NCBI RefSeq assembly: GCF_001468125.1 | Contig: NZ_LNYT01000007.1 | Coordinates: forward strand, 359,125-423,124 | Direction: 5' to 3' | Length of the DNA stretch: 64,000 bases | Origin: Legionella rubrilucens | GTDB taxonomy: Bacteria; Pseudomonadota; Gammaproteobacteria; Legionellales; Legionellaceae | Shown: positions 28,859 through 40,992 of the stretch, in pieces | How positions within the stretch are numbered: the stretch's first letter is position 1 | How the letters are laid out: the number at the start of each line of letters is the position of its first letter | Translations under genes and position numbers: made by a program | The notes under the pieces: generated by a model | Databases searched by the model: none | Told to the model about the DNA's origin: nothing | Seen by the model: only the letters and a program-made list of their open reading frames with translations

Positions 28859-31090
28859 ATGTTTACTTCCCCTGATGCTCAACAACTGCTCCTCGATCAC
28901 TACCGCTTAAATGCCGTCGCCATCCCTTTGCCCGGTGAGAGTGATTGTAATTTTCATATCAAGACCACGGCAGGGGACGAGTACCTGCTAAAAGTGTCCA
29001 AAGCGGAAGATCAGGAAGCGATCATTCAATTGCAGAACAGTGCATTGGCGTGGTTGCAGCGTTTTCCCCGGCCCTTTGGGTTTCCGCAATTATTGCCTTT
29101 GGCAACGGGTGAAGCAACGGGCCGTGTGCTTTCGTCTCAGGGTGAACCCTGCCACGTTCGACTCTTCACGTTTGTTCAAGGCCAATTGCTGGTCAATGTA
29201 CCCTGTTCGACGGCGCTGGTGCATCAGCTGGGGCGGGCGGCCGGGCATTTGACCCAGGCACTCGCCGGGTTCAGGCATGCGGCGGCCGCCCGGCAATTGA
29301 AATGGGATTTAAGGCAGGCTGAGTGGATTGAAAACGAGGTGCAGGCGATTGAGCATCCCGATGACCGCCGCCTTGTCTCGGATTTTCTGGCCGAGTTTAA
29401 GCGGGATACAGCGCCTCTTTTACCGGATTTGCGCCAGAGCATCATTCATGGCGATTTAAATGATTACAACATCGTCGTTCAGGCTCATCAGATCGGTTTT
29501 ATTGACTTTGGTGATTTACTGCAAACCGCGACCATCTGTGAATTGGCGATTGCCCTGGCTTATACCCTCATGCATCGCTCGGATGCGTTAGCGGCGGCCA
29601 TGGAGATGATTCGCAGCTATCACCGTGTTTTTCCTTTAGAAGAGCGGGAAGTGGATGTTCTTTACTCTCTTGTTGCCATGCGGCTTTGTGTCAGCGTGGT
29701 GAATTCAGCTTTGCGCAAAAAAGAAAACCCCGGCAACGCCTACCTGACTGTTTCAGAACAACCGGCCTGGCACCTGTTAAAACAATGGCGGAGCATCGAT
29801 CCGCAATGGGCCTTGCTGTGTTTCAGACAGGCCTGCGGCTTTATGGATAAGCACTTGTCCAATAAAGAATCGCTTTTATCGCTTCGTAAGAAAGTGATCG
29901 CCGACAATGTCGGCCTGTCTTACCAGCAGCCTCTGGAAATTGTTCGCGGTGAAGGGGCTTACCTTTATGATGAGACGGGACGGCCCTATCTCGACTGTGT
30001 GAATAACGTATGCCATGTGGGCCATTGTCATCCCCGGGTGGTGCAGGCTGGCCAGCAGCAAATGGCTTTATTGAATACCAATACGCGCTATCTGCACCGT
30101 TATCTGCTGGACTACGCACAACGCCTGCTGGCCACCTTGCCTTTGCCGCTTGACGTTTGCTTTTTTGTCTCTTCCGGGAGTGAGGCCAATGAACTGGCGT
30201 TAAGGCTGGCCTATACCCATACGCGAAGCCGAAAAACCTGGGTGATTGATCATGCTTATCATGGCAATACCACCACTTTAATCAACATCAGCCCTTATAA
30301 ATTCAAGCAGAAAGGAGGGCAGGGGAAACCGGATTGGGTCACGGTTCTGCCGATGCCTGATCCGTTACGCGGTCCTGTGAATCCTCTGTTTTCCCTACCC
30401 ACCGAACCGACGGTATTCATTGCCGAATCCCTGCTCAGTTGCGGCGGACAGATTGAGTTACCGCCCGGCTATCTCGACGCCATTTACACAGCCATTCGCT
30501 CGACAGGCGGCGTGTGCATCGCCGATGAAGTTCAGGTGGGGTTAGGGCGGGTTGGTTCCCACGTCTGGGGCTTTGAAACACAGGGCGTTGTTCCTGATAT
30601 TGTGACCATGGGCAAACCCCTGGGCAATGGTCATCCGATAGGGGCTGTGGTCACCACGCGAGCGATTGCCGCCTCGTTCAGTCAAGGGATGGAGTATTTC
30701 AGTACATTCGGAGGTAATCCAGTCTCCTGCGCTATTGGTCTTTCAGTGCTTGATGTCCTTGAGGAGGAATGCCTGCAGGCTAAGGCCTGGTCAACCGGCC
30801 ATTACTTAAAACAGCGATTGCTGGGTCTTAAAAACCGGTATGACTGCATTGCCGATGTGCGTGGCCTGGGTCTTTTTTTAGGTGTGGAACTGACAAAAAA
30901 GGGCGGGGTTGAACCTGATGGGGACTTCACCGGCAAGCTTGTAAACCGAATGAAAGATCTCGGCGTGTTATTAAGCCGTGATGGCCCTCATCACAATGTA
31001 TTAAAAATAAAACCGCCGTTGGTATTTGGCAGCGCACATGCGGATAACCTGGTAGATACCCTGGACAAGGCCCTGGCGAGTCTGCTTTGA
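28859..31090 (+). CDS. Kinase/class-III PLP enzyme fusion (phospho-lyase type)
   Basis: A fusion protein of 743 residues. Residues ~1-330 form an aminoglycoside-phosphotransferase-like kinase with HGDLNDYN near 197-204 (catalytic Asp) and IDFGDL near 214. Residues ~340-743 form a class III aminotransferase-fold enzyme with the PLP lysine K586 in [10 protein letters not shown]. In animals the matching separate proteins are hydroxylysine kinase and the ethanolamine-phosphate or phosphohydroxylysine phospho-lyases. Bacterial fusions of the two activities are known. Inference: it phosphorylates an amino alcohol or hydroxy-amino acid and then eliminates phosphate and ammonia. The start at 28859 has AAGGA upstream; ATG 28805 is an alternative. 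Confidence 0.85.
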   Translation: MFTSPDAQQLLLDHYRLNAVAIPLPGESDCNFHIKTTAGDEYLLKVSKAEDQEAIIQLQNSALAWLQRFPRPFGFPQLLPLATGEATGRVLSSQGEPCHVRLFTFVQGQLLVNVPCSTALVHQLGRAAGHLTQALAGFRHAAAARQLKWDLRQAEWIENEVQAIEHPDDRRLVSDFLAEFKRDTAPLLPDLRQSIIHGDLNDYNIVVQAHQIGFIDFGDLLQTATICELAIALAYTLMHRSDALAAAMEMIRSYHRVFPLEEREVDVLYSLVAMRLCVSVVNSALRKKENPGNAYLTVSEQPAWHLLKQWRSIDPQWALLCFRQACGFMDKHLSNKESLLSLRKKVIADNVGLSYQQPLEIVRGEGAYLYDETGRPYLDCVNNVCHVGHCHPRVVQAGQQQMALLNTNTRYLHRYLLDYAQRLLATLPLPLDVCFFVSSGSEANELALRLAYTHTRSRKTWVIDHAYHGNTTTLINISPYKFKQKGGQGKPDWVTVLPMPDPLRGPVNPLFSLPTEPTVFIAESLLSCGGQIELPPGYLDAIYTAIRSTGGVCIADEVQVGLGRVGSHVWGFETQGVVPDIVTMGKPLGNGHPIGAVVTTRAIAASFSQGMEYFSTFGGNPVSCAIGLSVLDVLEEECLQAKAWSTGHYLKQRLLGLKNRYDCIADVRGLGLFLGVELTKKGGVEPDGDFTGKLVNRMKDLGVLLSRDGPHHNVLKIKPPLVFGSAHADNLVDTLDKALASLL

Positions 31091-31091
31091 T

Positions 31092-31117
31092 TTTAAGGCG
31101 GCATTGGCCGCCTTAAA
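31092..31117. terminator. Hairpin after the kinase/PLP fusion gene
   Basis: TTTAAGGCGGC / GCCGCCTTAAA, an 11-bp perfect stem with loop ATTG, starts 2 bp after the stop codon. It faces the convergent RND pump gene, whose stop is 74 bp away. It lacks a following T run but has the A/T-flanked GC core of bidirectional terminators. Confidence 0.55.
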
Positions 31118-31190
31118 GAACCCCCTTGATTCCACCTGGCTGCATCAGCACGTTAACCCGAACGCTTTGCGTTCATCAGGCAAACGGTTT

Positions 31191-34268
<3,078 letters not shown>

Positions 34269-34294
34269 AATATACCTGCTGACGATTGCAATGC

Positions 34295-34325
34295 GTGTGA
34301 AGCCAGCGCAAAGGCCGCTTCACAC
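34295..34325 (-). promoter_or_regulatory. Intercistronic hairpin between adaptor and RND genes
   Basis: GTGTGAAGC / GCTTCACAC, a 9-bp perfect stem with a 13-nt loop, lies in the 67-bp gap between the two pump genes. It has no T tract. It may set the ratio of adaptor to pump mRNA by stabilising or partly terminating the transcript. Confidence 0.4.
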
Positions 34326-34335
34326 AAAACCAGTA

Positions 34336-35598
34336 TTATTGTCCCATGGTGTCAGGATTGCTGACGGCATTGAGCTTGACGCTGTTATTAATGACCACGC
34401 GTGTCCCGTTCTGCAGCTTAAGCTCACCGGAACTGACGACGATGTCGCCTGCTTTGACACCGGAATTAATGACAGTGAAATTACCGGATTGTTCTCCTGT
34501 CTTGACGAACACCCGTTTGACATAAAGTTTATCCTTGCCGTTTTCATCCTTCTCGCCTTTGCTGCCTTTCTCAATGAGGTAAACAGAATGGCCATACAGG
34601 CTGTAAGAAATGGCGGTGGAGGGTAGAACAATAACCTCCGAGATCGCCGGTTGTTCAACCGCAATGGACGCGAACATTCCGGGGATGAAGACAAAATGCG
34701 AAATATGGTTTTTTAAATTGTCTTTTGTGCTGCAGGTGACAATGGTTTTGCCGGTATCAATGTCTTTTGAGGTTTTTACCAGCGTGGTCTTTTTTAAATC
34801 GCTTAATGCTTCGGAGGGGCAGTTGGGCAACGTCGCCTGAACCAGCACGTTGTGGGTGTTGGGGTCGACCTTGGCGTTGATGGCTGTAATTTTGGCCTGG
34901 AACGCCAGTCCTTCAAATTCCTCCACATTAAACTCAATGCCCTGATTGATGTGCAAACGTTTATAGTATTGCTCAGGCAGGTAGAATTGCAGATAAAGGG
35001 GATCTAAGGATTGCAGGGTGACAATCGAGGTCTGTCCCGGCGTAATGTACTGGCCTAAGTTCACCTGGCGGATACCCAGCTTACCGGCAAAGGGAGCGGT
35101 GATGTGTTTCTGCCGGATTTGCGCCTCGGTTTTTTCAACGTCAGCTTCACTTTGCTCGAGATTGGCCTTCGCTTCATCCACATTGGAAACGGGGGCGGCG
35201 CCCTTTTTATTTAAATCCACCTGACGCTGATAACTGAGCTGTCTCAGAGCCAGCTGCGCCTTGTTGAATTTCAGGGTTGCCTGGTCGACGCTGTCATCAA
35301 TGTCGATGAGCTTGCTGCCTTCCGAGACGTATTGCCCGGATTCAAAATGGATTTTAACCACATTGCCTGAGGCTTCCGAGTTGACTTCCACCCCATTCGT
35401 CGCCACGAAATTGCCGACGGCGGGAAGCGTCGGACGCCATTCGCGTTTAACAGCCGTGACGGAAGATACACTGACTGCAGGGGGTTCATAGGTGGCGAAA
35501 AAGCGTTTAATCATGAAATTTTTAAACAGATTAAACGCAACGATGCCTCCGAAAACAATGACGAGGGCAGTGATCATTATGGTCATGCGTTTTTTCAT
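34336..35598 (-). CDS. RND periplasmic adaptor (membrane fusion protein)
   Basis: A protein of 420 residues with an N-terminal membrane anchor (~8-28), a barrel-sandwich (lipoyl) half VNSEASGNVVKIHFESGQYV, a coiled-coil hairpin at ~110-165 and the returning lipoyl half AGKLGIRQVNLGQYI. Beta-barrel and membrane-proximal domains follow. It connects the RND transporter to an outer membrane channel. An insertion around residues 255-295 with two cysteines (NCPSE and TCSTKD) is longer than in usual adaptors. A lysine/glutamate-rich insert (SKGEKDENGKDK) precedes the last domain. It is the first gene of the pump operon. Confidence 0.92.
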   Translation of the reverse strand: MKKRMTIMITALVIVFGGIVAFNLFKNFMIKRFFATYEPPAVSVSSVTAVKREWRPTLPAVGNFVATNGVEVNSEASGNVVKIHFESGQYVSEGSKLIDIDDSVDQATLKFNKAQLALRQLSYQRQVDLNKKGAAPVSNVDEAKANLEQSEADVEKTEAQIRQKHITAPFAGKLGIRQVNLGQYITPGQTSIVTLQSLDPLYLQFYLPEQYYKRLHINQGIEFNVEEFEGLAFQAKITAINAKVDPNTHNVLVQATLPNCPSEALSDLKKTTLVKTSKDIDTGKTIVTCSTKDNLKNHISHFVFIPGMFASIAVEQPAISEVIVLPSTAISYSLYGHSVYLIEKGSKGEKDENGKDKLYVKRVFVKTGEQSGNFTVINSGVKAGDIVVSSGELKLQNGTRVVINNSVKLNAVSNPDTMGQ

Positions 35599-35769
35599 GC
35601 GGCGTCCCCTGAAGCTCGATATTGATTAAGCCTGTGATTGAAGTCATGGCATTACCTGTGGAAACGATCAATTCTCCCCCCGTCAGAAAAAAATGGCAAT
35701 AGACAGAAGCCGTTATCATGCGTTAATTCCTGACTGTGCGGCATAAGTCGTGAACATTTAAAAAACCTG

Positions 35770-35797
35770 TTGACTAAATACAATCCTTTGTTACCAT
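35770..35797 (+). promoter_or_regulatory. Sigma-70-like promoter of the small secreted protein gene
   Basis: TTGACT (35770-35775) and TACCAT (35792-35797), 16 bp apart, lie about 30 bp before the ATG at 35827. Confidence 0.45.
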
Positions 35798-35826
35798 TTG
35801 CTCTCCAATCCATGAATGGAGTTACC

Positions 35827-36246
35827 ATGAAGTTAAAATCATTGCTGTTCGTTTGTTGTTTGGGCTTGTTGTCTTCTGCCTTTGCTCAAAATCGCCATAT
35901 CCATCCGCAAGCCAAACCTGCTGATGTAAAAACCGTTGCCGGCGCGAAAAACGCGATGGTTCCCGGTTATTGTGAAATTGAGATCATCAATGACAGTTAC
36001 GACAATCTTTCCGTGTTTGGTCAGTTCGATGATGGCAGTTACATGAACAGTTTCAACGTTTACCGTTTTGATGCGCCTCACTATGTGAGTCTGTATTATT
36101 ATGGTTACTGCCATGCCTGGATGAACCTGTATATCAAGACATTCAGCGGCTATTCTGTTTATGCTGGGTACACACCAGTTAACAGCACAATCCGCGTAGT
36201 TCCATATCTCAAGAACCAAATCAAGGCTGAAGTCAGTACCAAGTAA
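35827..36246 (+). CDS. Small secreted protein of unknown function
   Basis: A protein of 139 residues with a signal peptide (1-20, ending SAFA). The mature part is rich in Tyr, Asn and Ser (SYDNLSVFGQFDDGSYMN, then HYVSLYYYGYCHAWMN) with two cysteines, suggesting a small beta-sandwich. The family is not recognised. GGAG is placed before the ATG at 35827. The strong terminator after it and its own promoter indicate a single-gene transcript. Confidence 0.7.
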   Translation: MKLKSLLFVCCLGLLSSAFAQNRHIHPQAKPADVKTVAGAKNAMVPGYCEIEIINDSYDNLSVFGQFDDGSYMNSFNVYRFDAPHYVSLYYYGYCHAWMNLYIKTFSGYSVYAGYTPVNSTIRVVPYLKNQIKAEVSTK

Positions 36247-36270
36247 GCTGAGGTTCTTATGTTGTATCGG

Positions 36271-36308
36271 AAAGGCATGATTAACCCAATCGTGCCTTTC
36301 TTTTTTTT
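36271..36308 (+). terminator. Rho-independent terminator
   Basis: AAAGGCATGATT / AATCGTGCCTTT forms a 12-bp stem with one G-U pair and loop AACCC. It is followed by C and eight T. It ends the small secreted protein gene. Confidence 0.88.
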
Positions 36309-36324
36309 AAAAGCAGGGGGTTTT

Positions 36325-36906
36325 ATGAAGCGTTCATTTTGGTTGTTACTGGCGTTGCCCGTGCTGAGCTCATGCGGCATCGAAGATGATTATTACATGA
36401 ATGATTATCGCTATCCGCCGCCGCAGGCCCGTGTGGAGACACCGTATTATTCGGCTCCGTATGAGTCGGGCCCTGGCCATTACCACGGTCATCAAAGCAG
36501 TTATCGCCGTTATCATGGACACTATGGCAATAATAATCCCGTCATTGTACAAGCGCCGCGTAATTACCGTCCGAGAGGACCTGCCAATGTGCATGGTCAT
36601 TCCAGTCAGGCACAGCCAGGCGGTAACACCCATGGCCATCCCAGCCAGAATCAGGCCGGCAATACCCATGGCCACCCGGATGAAAATCAAGGGGGCAATA
36701 CGCACGGTCACCCAAGTCAGAATCAGGCGGACAATACCCACGGCCACCCCAGTCAGGGGGGTGTGCGCAGTTCCCGCGGCAGAGCCTGGAATCCGTATGG
36801 AAGCTACCAGCCGCAAGCCGCAAACACGGCTCAGGGGCAGGCTAATCAGGCCGTTGTTACCCCGGCCAATGACAATCGGGTAAATACTATTTACGGCCAT
36901 GACTAG
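36325..36906 (+). CDS. Lipoprotein with His-Gly-His tandem repeats
   Basis: A protein of 193 residues. A short signal peptide ends in a lipobox (LSSC, lipidated Cys near residue 17). Tyr/Pro/His-rich sequence follows, then a central block of about five units based on NTHGHPSQNQAG (12 residues). The C-terminus is Gln/Asn-rich. Histidine clusters of this kind can bind zinc, copper or nickel. That is inference; the family is not recognised. The ATG at 36325 has AGGGGG upstream. The gene begins 17 bp after the terminator. Confidence 0.7.
   Translation: MKRSFWLLLALPVLSSCGIEDDYYMNDYRYPPPQARVETPYYSAPYESGPGHYHGHQSSYRRYHGHYGNNNPVIVQAPRNYRPRGPANVHGHSSQAQPGGNTHGHPSQNQAGNTHGHPDENQGGNTHGHPSQNQADNTHGHPSQGGVRSSRGRAWNPYGSYQPQAANTAQGQANQAVVTPANDNRVNTIYGHD
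36586..36760 (+). repeat. 36-bp tandem repeats encoding NTHGHPSQNQAG-like units
   Basis: Five imperfect copies, mostly 36 bp each, lie in the centre of the His-rich lipoprotein gene. The last is truncated to NTHGHPSQGG. The HGH core is invariant while the rest varies, which points to selection on the histidines. Confidence 0.8.
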
Positions 36907-36955
36907 TTCATTGCCGTATGGTACTCTTTTGTAATTGTAAGCAATGGAGGAATGG

Positions 36956-37261
36956 ATGTTTAAGACAGCAAAGCAACTAATCCTGGTTTTCTCTGCAGCA
37001 ATGATTGTCGCCTGTTCTTCGACACCTGGCAGTGAAAGCACCGGCGAATATTTAGACAGCTCGGCATTGACGGCCAAGGTCAAGGCCAGCCTGATCGATG
37101 AATTGGGAACCAAAGGCTTTTCCATTCAGGTGAAAACCTTTAAGGATGAAGTGCAGTTGAGCGGGTTTGTTGACAGTCAACGCACCAAACTGCGCGCTGG
37201 CCAGATTGCTGACAGCTTGAATGGGGTCAGGCATGTACGAAACGATATCATCGTCAAATAA
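36956..37261 (+). CDS. BON-domain lipoprotein
   Basis: A protein of 101 residues with a signal peptide and lipobox (IVAC, Cys near 20) and one BON domain (SALTAKVKASLIDE, then FKDEVQLSGFVDSQ and GVRHVRNDIIVK). BON proteins such as OsmY bind membranes and respond to envelope or osmotic stress. The start is ATG 36956. GGAGG at 36946-36950 lies six bases upstream, so the ATG at 36944 that overlaps it is not used. Confidence 0.85.
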   Translation: MFKTAKQLILVFSAAMIVACSSTPGSESTGEYLDSSALTAKVKASLIDELGTKGFSIQVKTFKDEVQLSGFVDSQRTKLRAGQIADSLNGVRHVRNDIIVK

Positions 37262-37349
37262 GGGTGGTGGGTTTGTCGTAAATTCAGTCTCAAATGAGTG
37301 AAATTACTCATGCAGTGAATGAGGCATAGGTGCTTTAAAAAACACCGGC

Positions 37350-37355
37350 TATAAT
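37350..37355 (+). promoter_or_regulatory. -10 element upstream of glyA
   Basis: A perfect TATAAT lies 29 bp before the glyA ATG. No good -35 is found at the usual distance, so an activator may be needed. Confidence 0.4.
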
Positions 37356-37384
37356 AGTCTAATCATTAATATTGAGGACAACGA

Positions 37385-38638
37385 ATGTTTGATAACCAGT
37401 TTACTATCGCAGGATTTGATGAAGAACTGTGGCAGGCCATCCAGGCGGAAAAACAGCGTCAGGAAGATCACATAGAGCTGATTGCCTCGGAAAATTATGC
37501 CAGCCCGCGTGTCCTTGAAGCGCAAGGCTCTGTGCTGACTAACAAATACGCTGAAGGATATCCTGGCAAACGCTATTATGGTGGGTGCGAATGGGTGGAT
37601 GTGGCGGAAAGTTTAGCCATTGCCCGAGCCAGGCAGTTGTTCGGCGCGGATTACGTTAACGTGCAGCCTCATTCCGGTTCTCAAGCCAATGCGGCGGTAA
37701 TGATGGCGTTGCTTAACCCCGGTGATGTGATTTTAGGCATGTCCCTACCTCATGGCGGTCACCTGACGCACGGTTCCAAAGTCAATTTTTCCGGCAAGCT
37801 TTATGAAGCGATCGGTTACGGTCTGGATGCCAATACCGGTTTAATTGATTATGATACGCTGGAACAGCTCGCGCTGACCCATAAACCCAAAATGATCATT
37901 GCCGGTTTTTCGGCTTATTCACGGATTCTTGATTGGGCGCGTTTCAGAGCCATTGCCGATAAGGTGGGTGCTTACCTGATGGCCGACGTTGCCCACGTGG
38001 CGGGACTCATTGCGGCAGGTCTTTACCCCTCGCCTGTTCCTTTTGCCGATGTGGTGACTACGACAACCCACAAAACCCTGCGCGGCCCCCGAGGAGGGAT
38101 GATTTTGGCCCGCGCCAATGAAGACATTGAAAAGAAACTGAATTCGTCTGTTTTCCCCGGTATGCAGGGCGGCCCCCTGATGCATGTGATTGCGGCCAAG
38201 GCGGTTGCCTTCGCCGAAGCCTTGCAGCCTGAATTCAAAGCGTATCAGGAACAGGTTTTAGTCAATGCCAGAACCATGGCGGAAGTGCTCACCAGCCGAG
38301 GTTATCCGATTGTGTCCGGCGGTACGGAAAACCACCTGTTGCTTGTTAATCTGATTGACAAAGGCATCACGGGTAAAGAGGCCGATGCCGCATTGGGTCA
38401 TGCCAACATCACCGTCAACAAAAACGCCGTCCCCAATGATCCGCGTTCGCCGTTTGTGACCAGCGGCCTGCGTTTGGGCACACCGGCGGTGACAACCCGA
38501 GGATTTAAAGAAAGGGAAATCAAAGTATTGTCGGAATGGATTTGTGATATTCTCGACGACATTCAAAATGAAAGCTTAATTTCGCTGGTGAAATCCAAAG
38601 TGATTCATTTATGCCATGAATTCCCGGTGTATCGTTAA
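37385..38638 (+). CDS. glyA: Serine hydroxymethyltransferase
   Basis: PLP enzyme interconverting serine and glycine with tetrahydrofolate, the main source of one-carbon units. It has 417 residues, the same as E. coli GlyA. The PLP lysine lies in [37 protein letters not shown] and the [13 protein letters not shown] segment are typical. GAGGAC precedes the ATG. It is the first of six closely spaced genes; nrdR follows after 2 bp. Confidence 0.98.
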   Translation: MFDNQFTIAGFDEELWQAIQAEKQRQEDHIELIASENYASPRVLEAQGSVLTNKYAEGYPGKRYYGGCEWVDVAESLAIARARQLFGADYVNVQPHSGSQANAAVMMALLNPGDVILGMSLPHGGHLTHGSKVNFSGKLYEAIGYGLDANTGLIDYDTLEQLALTHKPKMIIAGFSAYSRILDWARFRAIADKVGAYLMADVAHVAGLIAAGLYPSPVPFADVVTTTTHKTLRGPRGGMILARANEDIEKKLNSSVFPGMQGGPLMHVIAAKAVAFAEALQPEFKAYQEQVLVNARTMAEVLTSRGYPIVSGGTENHLLLVNLIDKGITGKEADAALGHANITVNKNAVPNDPRSPFVTSGLRLGTPAVTTRGFKEREIKVLSEWICDILDDIQNESLISLVKSKVIHLCHEFPVYR

Positions 38639-38640
38639 TC

Positions 38641-39102
38641 ATGTATTGTCCATTTTGCCAGGCAGAAGAAACCAAAGTGATCGATTCGCGCCTGATCGCC
38701 GAGGGCGCTCAGGTGCGAAGACGGCGTCAGTGTCTCGAGTGTCACGAACGGTTCACAACTTTTGAGACGGCGGAATTAATCATGCCGCTGATTGTCAAGC
38801 GCGATGGGCGGCGTGAACCCTTCAATATTAATAATCTGCGCTCAGGAATGCTCAGGGCACTGGAAAAAAGACCAGTCAGTGTCGATGCGCTGGACGAGGC
38901 GGTCGAAAGCATTATGCAGGATATCCGCCGCAGCGGGGAGCGGGAAATCGACTCCCGTCAGGTCGGTGAATGGGTCATGAAACAACTGTATCGTCTTGAT
39001 CATGTTGCTTATGTCCGATTTGCTTCCGTGTACAAACGTTTTAAAGATGTCAGTGATTTCAGACAAACCATTGATGAAATGAAAGACGATCACTCGTCAT
39101 GA
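38641..39102 (+). CDS. nrdR: Transcriptional repressor NrdR
   Basis: Repressor of ribonucleotide reductase genes that senses dATP/ATP. It has 153 residues. The N-terminal zinc ribbon uses CPFC and CLEC. An ATP-cone follows ([27 protein letters not shown]). Length and order match the family. It sits between glyA and nusB with 2- and 7-bp gaps. Confidence 0.97.
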   Translation: MYCPFCQAEETKVIDSRLIAEGAQVRRRRQCLECHERFTTFETAELIMPLIVKRDGRREPFNINNLRSGMLRALEKRPVSVDALDEAVESIMQDIRRSGEREIDSRQVGEWVMKQLYRLDHVAYVRFASVYKRFKDVSDFRQTIDEMKDDHSS

Positions 39103-39109
39103 GGTAGCT

Positions 39110-39553
39110 GTGGAAAAACAATCAATAAGCGGTAAACGGCGTGCCCGTAAATTAGCTGTGCAGGCGTTGTATCAATGGTCCATGTCAGGCCATGAACTCT
39201 CGGAAATAGAAACACAATTCCGTGTGGCGAATAACATGGACAAAGTGGACGGCGATTATTTCTGTCGTCTTTTATACGGCGTTCCTGAAAAAATCACCGC
39301 GATAGAATCCGTAATTGAGCCTTTGTTAGACAGGCCAATTACCACATTAAACCCGGTTGAACTGGCGGTTTTGCGTCTGGGCGCCTTTGAGTTGCTTTAT
39401 TGCCTCGAAATCCCTTACAAGGTTGTGCTGGACGAAGCCATTTCCTTAGCCAGGGAATTTGGTTCCCAGGATGGCCACCGTTATGTCAACGGTGTGTTGA
39501 ATAATCTGGCACGGCAAGCCAGAGCCATTGAAATTAACGCTGGCAATGAATGA
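39110..39553 (+). CDS. nusB: Transcription antitermination factor NusB
   Basis: Binds boxA RNA with NusE and promotes antitermination in rRNA operons. It has 147 residues, all helical (RRKARKLAVQALYQW-type N-terminus, RLGAFELLY and YKVVLDEAISLAREFG). The start is GTG at 39110 with GAGG overlapping the nrdR stop. The end overlaps thiL by 8 bp. Confidence 0.96.
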   Translation: MEKQSISGKRRARKLAVQALYQWSMSGHELSEIETQFRVANNMDKVDGDYFCRLLYGVPEKITAIESVIEPLLDRPITTLNPVELAVLRLGAFELLYCLEIPYKVVLDEAISLAREFGSQDGHRYVNGVLNNLARQARAIEINAGNE

Positions 39554-40496
39554 ATTTTCCCTCATTGATGTCTATTTTAAACAGCCAGCCATTCAGCGGC
39601 CAGAGGTGATAATCGGCATTGGCGACGATGCGGCCTGCATGGAGATTCCTCACCATTTCCAGTTGTTGGTCAGTACCGATACCCTGGTTGCAGAGGTCCA
39701 TTTTTTAAGCGAATGGGATGCTTATGATATCGCCTGCAAGGCGGTGATGGTCAACGTCAGCGACATGGCGGCCATGGGAGCGGAACCCTGCTGGATGAGC
39801 CTCGCCTTAACGATGCCGTCGCTGGACGAGCGGTGGTTGACGCGTTTTTCCCAGGGGTTTCATGACTCATTAAAACAATACAACATCATGCTGATTGGCG
39901 GGGATACCACGCACGGGCCGCTCAGCATGACCTTAACCATCCATGGGTTAGTCGAAAAAGGCAAGGCAGTAAAACGCTCGGGGGCTAAGCCTGGCGATCG
40001 GATTTTTGTCAGCGGCCCGCTTGGCGCTGCCGCGCAGGCAGTGGCTTTTTTACATCATGACGGCATCGATAGCCAGGATAAGCAGGCGATGATGCGCCTC
40101 CTGATGCACCCCAGACCCCGCGTCGATCTGGCACCCTTATTACGAGCCTATGCGTCATCGGCCATTGATATTTCCGATGGTTTAAGTGCGGATTTAAATC
40201 ACATCTGTGTCCAAAGCGGTGTCCGTGCTTTACTTAACCTGGATGCTATACCCGTGCATCCTTTGGTAGTAAAGTATCAACAGGACAAGGCCATTGATTT
40301 TGCTGTCGGCGGCGGCGACGATTATGAATTATGTTTCACCATTCCCAGGGAGAATGAAACAGATTTCAGCCAGGCACTTGAGCAGGCGGGTCTTACCTGT
40401 TTTCCCATTGGCGTGATTGAGGAAGGTGAGGGGCTCTACACGCAACAGGATGGTCAATTCAGGGCATTACAGCCCCGCGGCTATAGCCACTTTTAA
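39546..40496 (+). CDS. thiL: Thiamine-monophosphate kinase
   Basis: Phosphorylates thiamine phosphate to the active diphosphate. It has 316 residues of the AIR-synthase-like fold: MNEFSLIDVYF at the start, GIGDDAACM, STDTLVAEVHFL, VNVSDMAAMGAEP and GGDTTHGP carry the Mg/ATP acidic residues. ATG 39546 gives the standard ThiL N-terminus and overlaps nusB. An in-frame TTG upstream is rejected. Confidence 0.96.
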   Translation: MNEFSLIDVYFKQPAIQRPEVIIGIGDDAACMEIPHHFQLLVSTDTLVAEVHFLSEWDAYDIACKAVMVNVSDMAAMGAEPCWMSLALTMPSLDERWLTRFSQGFHDSLKQYNIMLIGGDTTHGPLSMTLTIHGLVEKGKAVKRSGAKPGDRIFVSGPLGAAAQAVAFLHHDGIDSQDKQAMMRLLMHPRPRVDLAPLLRAYASSAIDISDGLSADLNHICVQSGVRALLNLDAIPVHPLVVKYQQDKAIDFAVGGGDDYELCFTIPRENETDFSQALEQAGLTCFPIGVIEEGEGLYTQQDGQFRALQPRGYSHF

Positions 40497-40506
40497 GGAA
40501 AAGCGC

Positions 40507-40992
40507 ATGGATAGAATCGAACTTGGCAATAAAGTCTGGCAGGATCCTGCCTATTTTATCGCCTTTGGTTTCGGCAGCGGTCTTATGCCCGTCGCGCCGG
40601 GAACCTGGGGAACGTTGGCGGCCATCCCCGTTTACCTGCTTATCGCCGCATCGTCGCTGGGGTTTTATTTGGTATTTACCGTCCTGGCTTTTATTCTTGG
40701 CGTCTGGGTCAGCGACATCGTCTCCAACGAACTGGGGGTTGAGGACTTTGGCGGTATAGTCTGGGATGAGGTCGTTGGATTTTTACTCACCATGATCGCG
40801 GTTCCTGTGGGAACTTACTGGATTATTGCCGGTTTTTTATTATTTCGCCTGTTTGATATTATCAAGCCCTGGCCTATCCGGTTTTTTGATGAACGGGTTA
40901 AAGGCGGGTTTGGCGTCATGCTCGATGATGCGCTGGCGGCCATTCCAGCCTGGCTGGTGATGCAGGCCTTCGTTTGGGTATTTAAAGCATGA
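40507..40992 (+). CDS. pgpA: Phosphatidylglycerophosphatase A
   Basis: Membrane enzyme removing the phosphate of phosphatidylglycerophosphate to give phosphatidylglycerol. It has 161 residues. The family signature GSGLMPVAPGTWGTLAAIP and the WDEVVGF motif with acidic active-site residues are present among about four hydrophobic spans. AAGG precedes the start. It overlaps the next gene by 4 bp. Confidence 0.95.
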   Translation: MDRIELGNKVWQDPAYFIAFGFGSGLMPVAPGTWGTLAAIPVYLLIAASSLGFYLVFTVLAFILGVWVSDIVSNELGVEDFGGIVWDEVVGFLLTMIAVPVGTYWIIAGFLLFRLFDIIKPWPIRFFDERVKGGFGVMLDDALAAIPAWLVMQAFVWVFKA

